64,000 nt of DNA, taken from the NCBI RefSeq assembly GCF_003987315.1, contig NZ_PIPI01000001.1:620001-684000 (forward strand). The letters are read 5' to 3'. The notes under the pieces are model-generated. The model had not been told where the DNA came from, did no database searches, and saw only the letters and a program-made list of their open reading frames with translations. The translations under genes were made by a program, and so were the position numbers. This document shows, in pieces, positions 30,326 to 37,507 of the stretch. The DNA is from Aliidiomarina haloalkalitolerans (GTDB lineage Bacteria; Pseudomonadota; Gammaproteobacteria; Enterobacterales; Alteromonadaceae). The stretch's first letter is position 1, and every line of letters begins with the position of its first letter.

Positions 30326-30941
30326 GAGAAGTCACCTCCAGAACTGGCCTACCTAATAAATTATTAATATCCTGAGCTAGCTCATCTTGCCAGCTTTGAA
30401 CAACTCGATAGTTTTCACCTGCCTCCACAGAGACCTTTAAAATATCCGCAAATCGATTAAACAGCTGCGGCTCAACCCCTTTGGGAGGTTTAGCGCTTTC
30501 AATAGCTTCAAGAAGTGCAGTGCCAAAGTTTTCAGGTGTTATTTTCTTAGGGGTATATTCAATTGTCGACAGAGCCCCCAACCAACGGTTCTTCGCAGCC
30601 TCAATTGATTCCTCTTTAAATGACCTTAAGGCCTTTAGAGCAAAACGCCCCCGATGCCAATCTTGATCCCCAGTAATCTGCAACCAAGCATCAGACTCCT
30701 TTTGCATATCAATAAGTGCAACTAAAGGCGCAAACTTCTGGTAATCATGCATCAGGTCTGCGAGGCGGTCCATCAGGCGGGCAATATATTTCTTAATCTC
30801 ACCCATTTCCTCCTGATTTGGATCAGATCCAGCCCGCCAAATCACCAGATTACATGCAGAGTGGCAATGGACCGACACTGGATATATATCTGTCTTTATT
30901 TGCTCACAGTCATCAAAGCTAATCGTCATTAATGATTCCAT
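30318..30941 (-). CDS. Unrecognised 207-aa helical protein, middle gene of the SIR2 operon
   Basis: A 207-aa, mostly helical soluble protein with no motif I can name. Segment EIKKYIARLMDRLADLMHDYQKF is strongly amphipathic. The start may be the second Met (MTISFDD). It begins 2 bp after the stop of the SIR2-like gene and overlaps the ATPase gene by 8 bp, so the three are one transcript and probably one complex. It could be an adaptor between the ATPase and the SIR2-like subunit. Confidence 0.65.
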   Translation of the reverse strand: MESLMTISFDDCEQIKTDIYPVSVHCHSACNLVIWRAGSDPNQEEMGEIKKYIARLMDRLADLMHDYQKFAPLVALIDMQKESDAWLQITGDQDWHRGRFALKALRSFKEESIEAAKNRWLGALSTIEYTPKKITPENFGTALLEAIESAKPPKGVEPQLFNRFADILKVSVEAGENYRVVQSWQDELAQDINNLLGRPVLEVTSLG

Positions 30942-30943
30942 CT

Positions 30944-32779
30944 TTAAGCTTCTCGTAAATAAGTTCGCCGCTTAATACTCGGCTGGTTCGCGTAAAAATA
31001 ATTTGTTGGAGAGTCAACAGCATCAAGGATTGTATCTGCGACCGTATCTTTATTTCCGTCATAAGGCTTTTGGTAAAAAATATGTTGCCATCCCAAAGTA
31101 ACTATCGTTTTTGGTGTGATAGAACCTGCGGCAGCATCTTTATTGATAACCCTTCGTAGACTTGGTCGAACATGCGTACCAGCCTGACCTAAAGCGAGAA
31201 CAAGATGATTATTTCCACTCGGAACATGCACTTCGTCGCCCGAGGAGATAAAGGTGGGATTTGCATTAAGATAAAGAACCTTGTTATTGGGGCCCCCCGA
31301 CATATGGGATTTTAATGATAACACCATGCCATCGTTTAGCTCTTTTCCCGAACTTGGAGAAAGGCGGCCTTCAAATAAGAACAGCAAGGTTGAAAGCTCG
31401 GACATAAGAGCCCTGTTTTCATTTATAGGATCATATTCTTTCTCTGGCCTACCATTGAGCTTGGACAAACTAGCAGCTAGTGCAGAATATGGTCCCTGAT
31501 TCTCGCCGGTGGCGCAGAAGTCGTCATAGATAGAATTCAACCACGGCGGAGCTGCTGTGCCGAAATCAGAATCACTTTTGAGAGTCCCCTCGAGTGTTGA
31601 TATGACCTGATGAAGAATCACTTCGGAAAATGGTAAGACAGAAGTAAAACTGGCATTCATTGACTGAATACTAGTTTTTAAAGCATCAGCAACTAAAGTT
31701 CTTGCCACCCGCTCATAAATCCACCTCCAGAGTTCGTCTGCCGTTAAAACCTTTTCCCTATCGGGATTTCGAATGATTAACTTATCCCCCTCCTGTGCAT
31801 GATTCTTGTGATGCAAGGCATAGGTATTAATGATTTGCTGTTGGTGAAAAGTTGGGCAAGCGTCATAAACTGCAACAATTGGTGCAGAATACGTAGCCAA
31901 CATATCGTGACTAGTGTCTTCAAGTTGATCTGCATACTCGTCCAAAACGGCCTGTATTGTGTGATGTACTTGTGGCTCGTCACTACCAAAACCGACAAAA
32001 ATTAGGGATTTACTCCTAAGTCGATCTTTAAAAATATCTGCAGCCCATTGTCTGTTCCTCCACTTCTGGAGCTGTCGCTCAGTTAAAAGTATCGACTCGT
32101 AGTTCTTGTCACAAGCATCAATAGTAAGTCGCCCAGCACAACCATTAACCTTGAAAACTTTTAGACGATTGACCTCTCCTATCTCAGCGCCTTTTTTACG
32201 ATAATCATCAAGACTGGAAATCACGTCTGAATTACTTCCACTGCTCAATTCACTATAGGCCTTTTCAAAGTTGCAGTCGTAGTTTGTCGTTATTACTTCA
32301 TTAATAAGGCCCTCTCTCGACAATTTAGCTATGTACTTATGAGCTAGTGTGGGCTGAAGATCTGAATACTGGTCAATTTTTAAAAGCTTTATCAAGCTCT
32401 TATAAGGATTATCAAAATTACCAAACTCCCATAAGTAGAGTTCAGACAGGCACCCCAACTGCTTCGCACCTGCTGCTCTGGTAATATCACAGAAAAAACA
32501 GACATCTTTACAGCTTTTACTAGCTATTTCATAGCCAAGTACCTCGAGTTCATGCGAACAGCAGCAAGTGCATATAGCCCCATGCTTTTCAGCCTCATAT
32601 CGAGCAAATCGACTTCGAAACAGTTCTTCTTTTAGAACTCTGACCATCCAAGTGACATTATGAAACTGCTCACCACTTGGTAAGACACTTGGCATAGATA
32701 TACCGGCACCAGCAACGGGTACACAACGTCGTCTCAATATTCTGTTAACTGTGTAATCAAACGCATTCGTTGCAATCAT
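30944..32779 (-). CDS. SIR2-like protein with cysteine-rich insert and altered catalytic motif
   Basis: A 611-aa protein. Residues about 15-290 follow the SIR2/SIR2_2 pattern: nucleotide loop PVAGAGISMPS (21-31), TTNYD (164-168), KVNG (210-213) and LIFVGFGSDEPQ (259-270). In SIR2 NADases the KxHG motif carries the catalytic His; here Asn212 takes its place, so NAD hydrolysis may be lost or changed. An insert at 70-97 has C70, C72-C74, C90, C94 and C97, which could bind zinc. Residues 300-611 are unrecognised and hold AVYDACPTFHQQ and a beta-rich C-terminus. It is the first gene of a tight three-gene unit. Confidence 0.75.
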   Translation of the reverse strand: MIATNAFDYTVNRILRRRCVPVAGAGISMPSVLPSGEQFHNVTWMVRVLKEELFRSRFARYEAEKHGAICTCCCSHELEVLGYEIASKSCKDVCFFCDITRAAGAKQLGCLSELYLWEFGNFDNPYKSLIKLLKIDQYSDLQPTLAHKYIAKLSREGLINEVITTNYDCNFEKAYSELSSGSNSDVISSLDDYRKKGAEIGEVNRLKVFKVNGCAGRLTIDACDKNYESILLTERQLQKWRNRQWAADIFKDRLRSKSLIFVGFGSDEPQVHHTIQAVLDEYADQLEDTSHDMLATYSAPIVAVYDACPTFHQQQIINTYALHHKNHAQEGDKLIIRNPDREKVLTADELWRWIYERVARTLVADALKTSIQSMNASFTSVLPFSEVILHQVISTLEGTLKSDSDFGTAAPPWLNSIYDDFCATGENQGPYSALAASLSKLNGRPEKEYDPINENRALMSELSTLLFLFEGRLSPSSGKELNDGMVLSLKSHMSGGPNNKVLYLNANPTFISSGDEVHVPSGNNHLVLALGQAGTHVRPSLRRVINKDAAAGSITPKTIVTLGWQHIFYQKPYDGNKDTVADTILDAVDSPTNYFYANQPSIKRRTYLREA

Positions 32780-32864
32780 CTAGTACAAGGTTCCGAGTTT
32801 TTTGGGGGCTGAGTAAAAGCTCTTGTTGTCCGCTTTGGGCCGATAGTTGACGCTTCAAAGCATA

Positions 32865-32959
32865 TAATACGCCAAGCTAAACGGCGAGCGAAGCAACGCA
32901 TAGCGAGTTCAGTTGAGGCCTAGTCTTTTGTGGCCGGAAAGTGTTTAAGCTGTTTGTTA
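32865..32959 (-). repeat. attC-like site after the HEPN-like cassette gene
   Basis: On the plus strand TAATACGCCAAGCTAAAC (from 32865) pairs imperfectly with GTTTAAGCTGTTTGTTA (ending 32959), leaving an unpaired T as in attC extrahelical bases. Inner GAGGCC/GGCC arms and a GCGAAGCAACGC stretch lie between. The stop codon of the preceding gene is inside the 5' box, as is usual for integron cassettes. Confidence 0.65.
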
Positions 32960-33463
32960 TTCATTGCCTTTTAGCCGATCTATTTCAGAGTATGCTGTTT
33001 CCATTATTTGTTGTTCAGTTGCACACCCTGTTGTTGTAACCAAGTGCATTAAACTATCGCAAATACCCTTGTGGATAGATCTAGCCATATCCGTGAAAGC
33101 TAACACTTTGTTGGCAAATTGCTCTCTGCCTTGATCAGTGTATAAATCTTCTCCATTTTCCCTCATTGAGTTATGAACAACCCACTTTCTTAATGAGTTG
33201 AACTCTTTTAGATCAAGCAGCATTTTCTCTTGCACTTGGCCAGTATTTTCAAGCAGCCTAATAAGGTGACCAATAGTCAGCTTGCTAATTTTCGCAAGTT
33301 TCTTTTTAGCGTTATTTCTGTCAATGCAGTCACAGTTAAAATGGACGCAATACATGATATAAAACTTACACAAAGCATCTTCCACATACTGTAACTGCCA
33401 AATGGCTTCGCCTGTTGCTCTATAGAAGAACCCAAGCTCTTCGGGGTAAATTTCTCTTCGCAC
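32957..33463 (-). CDS. HEPN-like protein (putative RNase) in an integron-type cassette
   Basis: A 168-aa all-helical protein. Residues R92-x4-H97 in NSLRKWVVHNS form the Rx4-6H motif of HEPN ribonucleases, and the surrounding helices fit the fold. HEPN proteins often act as toxins that cut tRNA or mRNA in abortive infection or toxin-antitoxin systems. No separate antitoxin gene accompanies it. Its stop codon lies in one attC-like site and another such site ends just before its start, so it is a single-gene cassette. Assignment to HEPN is by motif only. Confidence 0.6.
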   Translation of the reverse strand: MRREIYPEELGFFYRATGEAIWQLQYVEDALCKFYIMYCVHFNCDCIDRNNAKKKLAKISKLTIGHLIRLLENTGQVQEKMLLDLKEFNSLRKWVVHNSMRENGEDLYTDQGREQFANKVLAFTDMARSIHKGICDSLMHLVTTTGCATEQQIMETAYSEIDRLKGNE

Positions 33464-33483
33464 TTGAAGCCTCTATTTATGCA

Positions 33484-33562
33484 TAACGCTGCAAGCATGC
33501 GCGCCTTTGCAGTGGAGGCGAAGCCACAACGAAAAAGGTGTCGCCGTGCCTGGCCTTGATAC
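33484..33562 (-). repeat. attC-like site interrupted in its R'' box by an IS110-type remnant
   Basis: Plus strand TAACGCTGCAAGCATGCGCG (33484 on), inner hairpin GTGG/CCAC and the return arm AAAAAGGTGTCGC pair as in attC. The expected TAACAAGGCC box is cut: AAGGCC remains at the left of the insertion and CCTAACA (as read on the minus strand) remains right of 34334. IS1111-type elements are known to target attC sites. Confidence 0.6.
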
Positions 33563-33566
33563 TCAT

Positions 33567-34334
33567 TGAGCCTTCTCCCCAGTTTACCCAACTTGGCTAA
33601 ACTGAAAGGCAACTAAACCAAAAAGGAGAAGACCCAATGAACTTTTACAATACCACCCATCGCCACCATTGTGGAATAGATCTACATGCGCGCTCACTCT
33701 ATGTGTGCATTCTCAATCAACACGGAGAAACTCTCCTACACAAGGAAATACCCGCTAAGCCTGCACCGCTTCTTTGCCTTATTGAACCTTATCTTGATGA
33801 TTTAATTATCGGTGTTGAATGCATGCATTGCTGGTACTGGCTCGCTGATTTCTGCGAAGAACACAATATTCAGTTCATTCTTGGCCATGCTTTATATATG
33901 AAGGCTATTCATGGCGGTAAAACTAAAAATGATCGCATCGATTCTTATAAGATAGCGGCTCTCATCCGCGGTGGCAATTTTCCTGTCGCAGCTTTGATTA
34001 TCCATCCTGCTGGCGTGCATCAATACTCTGAGCTAATGTGCTTACACCCGCGCTGAGCCTTAAACTAACTGGAACTGCAAAGTAACCCGCTTTTTGAATA
34101 GGCCTGATGCCGGTTAACCGAAGAATGTCTAGTGCCCCAAACTAACCTGCAAGGAGCAAAACAGTTTGGCAGTGGTGATATTCATCACATTAAAGAGAGC
34201 CTCAATAGGTGTTTGCTGTAAGCCATTAACAGCCCACAAAGACAGATGAAGCAGGCTCATTGGCTCAGAGGTTTGGTATTGGCTGCAAGCGCAGCCAATA
34301 AAAAACTAATGCCTATTGACAAGGTGAAGGCTCA
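33567..34334 (+). mobile_element. IS110-family (IS1111-like) element remnant
   Basis: Subterminal inverted repeats TGAGCCTTCTCC (33567-33578) and GGTGAAGGCTCA (34323-34334) match at 11 of 12 positions and bound about 770 bp, shorter than the usual 1.2-1.5 kb. The transposase inside is truncated after about 130 residues. The remaining 34060-34320 region holds a 10-bp stem (TATTGGCTGC/GCAGCCAATA at 34277-34300) and no further coding capacity. Confidence 0.65.
33637..34056 (+). pseudogene. Truncated IS110-family transposase
   Basis: A 139-aa N-terminal piece of a DEDD transposase. CGIDLHARSLYVCILNQHGE carries the first catalytic Asp, GVECMHCWYWLADF the second acidic residue, and KTKNDRIDSYKIAALIRGG the third region. 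Full-length members are about 320-400 aa and continue into a C-terminal Ser-containing domain, absent here. The last 25 residues drift from the family. The gene is surely inactive. Confidence 0.8.
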
Positions 34335-34362
34335 TAGGTGTTAGGTTTTTTTCCTTGTGTAT

Positions 34363-34569
34363 TCACAGCAAACCCGCTGACTGGGCATCGAATTGAGTGA
34401 TTACTTGAAAAAGCTTTCCCTTGTCACTCTTCTTAAACTTTCTACCTCGAAAGAACATCTTGGCGATCTTTGCTGCTTGGTCATCACTCAACGGAGAGTA
34501 CGAAACAACTTCAAAGTACATTGCTTTGATGGCAAACCGCTTCGGATGAACAACTGATGGCATTTCCAT
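34363..34569 (-). CDS. Hypothetical 68-aa cassette protein
   Basis: A 68-aa basic protein (KMFFRGRKFKKSDKGKLFQV). I recognise no family. It lies between an IS-interrupted attC site on its 3' side (CCTAAC box about 20 bp beyond the stop) and a long imperfect palindrome (34592-34715) upstream, so it is probably the gene of one cassette. It is short, so the coding call rests on position and clean frame. Confidence 0.45.
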   Translation of the reverse strand: MEMPSVVHPKRFAIKAMYFEVVSYSPLSDDQAAKIAKMFFRGRKFKKSDKGKLFQVITQFDAQSAGLL

Positions 34570-34591
34570 TTTTATACCCTTAAAATTTGAA

Positions 34592-34715
34592 TACTAAGCA
34601 TGCGCGGTGTATTGACGGCAAGGAACGGAGTGCGAGCACAATGAATACTGAGGATTTCATTAACGGCTTCCTGTGTTCTCGTGTTACTAACTGTGCATGC
34701 TCATTTATCTTCGGA
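34592..34715 (-). repeat. Long imperfect palindrome, possibly a divergent attC
   Basis: AGCATGC in plus-strand 34596-34602 pairs with GCATGCT near 34703-34709, and inner arms AAGGAA and TTCCT also pair. The boxes depart from the TAAC/GTTA consensus, so this is only attC-like. It sits just upstream of the 68-aa gene where the previous cassette's site would be. Confidence 0.35.
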
Positions 34716-34821
34716 GGCTCGCTTATTATTTATTCTGTAGAGTAGACCATAAACGGCTTGCAGCCATTAAGCAAGTTGATAACGTGTGTCAGTCGATGAG
34801 GATACTGAGCTGGTAACATCC

Positions 34822-34945
34822 GAAGCTTGGCAACCACAACGTGGGCGGGCCAGTCACTAAGCGGATTAATATCGAGCGCAGGATTATCACAGAGCTACTC
34901 ATTGCGTTTCGTTCGGTGGCAAATAACCTTTTGTGGAGTAGCGCT
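34822..34945 (-). pseudogene. Decayed fragment of a DUF6933 gene
   Basis: Read on the minus strand it gives GYLPPNE, then after a stop and frameshift LCDNPALDINPLSDWPAHVVV, which aligns with GYLPRTE and LYDQPTLDINPLSGWHAHVVV of the intact DUF6933 gene at 27293-27850. Nucleotide similarity is plain over about 100 bp. Stops and the frame change show it is dead. Confidence 0.75.
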
Positions 34946-34970
34946 TTGGTATTTGTTCCATTCTCGTGAG

Positions 34971-35076
34971 GCTAACAAGACGCTGCTGCCGTGTTTGTTG
35001 CACTATCATCCGTAACCTCTACGTTACGTTCCATGTGAAAGCTGGATAACGGCATGCTCAACAGTTCCGCAGCTTT
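34971..35076. repeat. Divergent copy of the immA-pin junction (first copy)
   Basis: About 106 bp beginning GCTAACAAGACGCTGCTGCC resembles 35271-35376, exactly 300 bp further on, with scattered substitutions. The second copy is the 3' end of the immA-type gene. This first copy is therefore the leftover end of another immA-type gene and it replaces the end of the PIN gene. Confidence 0.75.
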
Positions 35077-35309
35077 ATAATCATCCGAAACGCAGTCATC
35101 ATTACTTCACTAGATAGCTCAACGAGAGTCAATCCACGAGCAGGTAGGTCAGCATGTTCTTCAGAAAGCTCTTCCTCAAATAGGATGTCAGGAATTATGA
35201 AATCGTAAGGTAATGCAAAGAACGCGTTTAACAAGCCACCTTCCTGCATATCTATAAGTATGTTAGCGTCGCTAACAAGAAGCTGCTGCGGTGCTTGTGG
35301 CACTGTCAT
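35058..35309 (-). pseudogene. Truncated PIN-domain toxin gene
   Basis: An 83-aa reading frame starting MTVPQAPQQLLVSDANILIDMQ. The strand LLVSDANILID with its acidic residue and the later LPYDFIIPDILFEEEL are typical of PIN ribonuclease toxins, which are usually 130-160 aa. The last residues (MMTAFRMIIKLRNC) run into the duplicated immA segment, so the C-terminal half with the remaining metal-binding residues is lost. It overlaps the 3' end of the XRE-ImmA gene, its presumed regulator or antitoxin. Confidence 0.6.
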
Positions 35310-36363
35310 GCGTCACCTCTAGCTTACGTTCCATGTGAAAGCTGGATAACGACATACCCAACAGTTCAGCAGCCTTCGACTCCCCCATGTACTCTTCGCT
35401 TAGTGCTCGATAGACAAGTTGTTTAAACAGAAACGTTGTTTCCGATAGATAAGCGTCGCCGGGCTCTTGTTTGCGCCAACCATTCACGCTAAAGCTCTGC
35501 ATGATTCGCCGATAATAACCGGGGTTAATAACATTACACTGCATAGCACGAATGCCAACAGCAGCCATGCTCAGGCCATATTCATGCTTGAGCATATAGA
35601 GCTCTCGAGCTTCAAGGTGGCTTCGTTTTTCGCCGAGCTCTTGTTGAATCGACGATTTCGGCTATAAAAACGCTCCGGCAAAACGATTACAGGCTTTTTC
35701 TTCGTCCATCTCATCTGTGAGGCGCCCTTTAAGCACTAAATGCCCCAACTCATGAGCCAGAGTGAAACGCTGCCGATCACCATTTTGCGACCCTGAAATC
35801 ACAATCAGTGGTTTGTCTTCTATGCTTCCAGCTAAACCATCAAATTTATTATCGGTATCGACATGCGTAAGAATAACCATCAAGCCGCGTGACTCGAAAG
35901 TGTCCACAAGGTCTTGAATTGGATTCAGGCCCAAACCCCAATAATCGCGCATGGTATCTGCAATAGCTTCGAGATCTTCGTAATCATCGACTAATGCCGG
36001 CAACTCGTTAGGAAGCATGAATTCCTTGATCGGTTTTGCTGAGTCTGGAAAAAAATTGAGTAATTCATACCATCGCTCAACCTGATCGAGCACATCACCA
36101 TGAATTTTAGCGAGCGTTTTCTGCGGAGTGCTTGCGCGTTTTCGGTATTCAATACCTTGCACTTCAACCTTCATCGGTCGGAAAAAGTATTCACTGCGTA
36201 CATTCAAGGCTTTCGCCAACTTCATTAAGTTCGACGAAGATGGCATCGCGTCACCGTGCTCATACTTTTTTATTGCATTCGCAGAAAGCCCTACTTGATC
36301 AGCAAGCGCTTGCATGGAAAGGCCAGAGGCTTTTCGCGCTCGAACGAAACGCTCAGCGAACAT
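35272..36363 (-). pseudogene. XRE-ImmA/IrrE regulator interrupted by an in-frame TAG
   Basis: Residues 1-233 give an XRE helix-turn-helix (about 8-60, GLSMQALADQVGLSANAIKKYE) and an ImmA/IrrE zinc-protease domain with LAHELGHLV (HExxH). After CNRFAGAFL a TAG at 35662-35664 stops translation. The same frame then runs on as PKSSIQQELGEKRSHLEARE to 35272, matching the family's expected continuation. One base change from TTG or similar explains it. Full length would be 363 aa. The 233-aa product keeps the HTH and HExxH, so it could still be partly active. Confidence 0.75.
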
Positions 36364-36374
36364 ATAATCTCTCC

Positions 36375-36424
36375 ATTGGTTTATAGATTCAATTTATTTC
36401 TCACAATTATAAACCAATAATTGT
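36375..36424. promoter_or_regulatory. Probable operator of the XRE-ImmA gene
   Basis: Two nested inverted repeats lie 12-61 bp upstream of the ATG: ATTGGTTTATA/TATAAACCAAT (36375-36385 and 36408-36418) and ACAATTAT/ATAATTGT (36403-36410 and 36417-36424). XRE regulators of toxin pairs usually bind such sites over their own promoter. Confidence 0.55.
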
Positions 36425-36436
36425 GTTTGATCGAGC

Positions 36437-36652
36437 TCAAGTGAAAGTGTGCGAATAGGCGACGCTCTCTTGCGGCAAGCGTTTCAACATTGCAGGGGTT
36501 ACCAAAACAAGGCCTATTCGTGAATTCGCCAAGCCTTTATCGATGGCGCGCATCATGGGTACGCCGAGCCCAAGATCATTCTCACTGAACCAAACTTTAA
36601 CACCAGCAGCCACTAATAAATCATGCAACTCTTTGGCTGCACCTTTACGATC
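36437..36652 (-). pseudogene. TIR-domain gene, C-terminal fragment left of the IS66 insertion
   Basis: About 70 residues of a TIR domain: GAAKELHDLLVAAGVKVWFSEND, then LGVPMMRAIDKGLANSRIGLVLVTPAMLKRLPQESVA. Prokaryotic TIR domains hydrolyse NAD or make cADPR-type signals in defence. The TIR frame stops being family-like after SVA, so the 3' end is also lost. Joined across the IS66 target duplication to 39264-39307, the N-terminal strand FLCHAWRDRKGAAKEL is restored. Confidence 0.75.
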
Positions 36653-36737
36653 GTAAACGTAACGCCAACCACACCTATTCAGCCATAATTTAAAACCATA
36701 GGCTACCATCAAGTTTAATTAATAAGGTGGTAGCAAT

Positions 36738-37040
36738 ATGAGCCGAGCGTACCGAACCCGCGAGCAATGGCGTGAGCTGATTGCTGAATTTGAACAAAGC
36801 GGCATGAGCCAAAAAGACTTCTGTGAGCAGCGAGGGCTCAGTACCGCCTACTTTGGTAAGCGGCGTTTGCGACTTCAGCGTGAGGCAGAAGATAACGACA
36901 CTGGTTTTGCGTTGGCGGTGCCGCAGTCACCGAACTCACAGCAGACGCTGCAACTTCGTATTGGCCAGACGGAATTGATGCTGCCGCTGTCGGTATCACC
37001 GCGCTGGATTGCGCAACTGGTCAAAGAGCTCAGCGCATGA
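36738..37040 (+). CDS. tnpA: IS66 accessory protein TnpA
   Basis: A 100-aa protein starting MSRAYRTREQWRELIAEFEQSGMSQ and carrying a helix-turn-helix (QKDFCEQRGLSTAYFGKRR) typical of the first IS66 gene. It probably helps bind the IS ends. Its stop overlaps the tnpB start by 4 bp (ATGA). Confidence 0.9.
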   Translation: MSRAYRTREQWRELIAEFEQSGMSQKDFCEQRGLSTAYFGKRRLRLQREAEDNDTGFALAVPQSPNSQQTLQLRIGQTELMLPLSVSPRWIAQLVKELSA

Positions 37041-37393
37041 AGATGTTCGTTGATCCGCCGGCCATCTATTTACACAAAGCGCCGGTTGATTTTCGTAAAA
37101 GCATTAATGGTTTAAGCGCCATTGTTGAGAGCGAAATGGCACTGTCGCCGTTCAGTGGTGCGCTGTTTATCTTTTGCAACCGCCAGCGCGATAAACTCAA
37201 GGTGCTGTATTGGGACAAAACGGGCTTCTGCCTGTGGTACAAGCGCCTGGAAAAGGCGAAGTTCAAATGGCCGCGCAAGATGCCAGGGCAAACCATTACC
37301 CTCACTGAGCAGCAGTGGGCCTGGTTACTCGATGGCCTCGATATCACCCTAATGAAAGGCCATCAGCCGCTGCATTTTAGCTCGGTAACCTGA
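37037..37393 (+). CDS. tnpB: IS66 Orf2 protein TnpB
   Basis: A 118-aa protein with the family signature APVDFRKSINGLSAIVESEM and LKVLYWDKTGFCLWYKRLEKAKFKWP. It is the conserved accessory protein required for IS66 transposition; its biochemical role is not well defined. It is translationally coupled to tnpA. Confidence 0.95.
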   Translation: MKMFVDPPAIYLHKAPVDFRKSINGLSAIVESEMALSPFSGALFIFCNRQRDKLKVLYWDKTGFCLWYKRLEKAKFKWPRKMPGQTITLTEQQWAWLLDGLDITLMKGHQPLHFSSVT

Positions 37394-37507
37394 TCGTATT
37401 TGGCTATATAGGGATCAAGCATAACAGTCATTTATCGATCATCAATCGGTCTAACAAGTGCCCGATTCATAGCGGATTAGCGCCAAATCATGCGGTATAA
37501 TAGCCAC

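Noticed and set aside
34277..34300. Perfect 10-bp hairpin TATTGGCTGC/GCAGCCAATA as a terminator
   Set aside because: No U-run on either strand in the right place and it lies inside the IS110 remnant; more likely part of the element.
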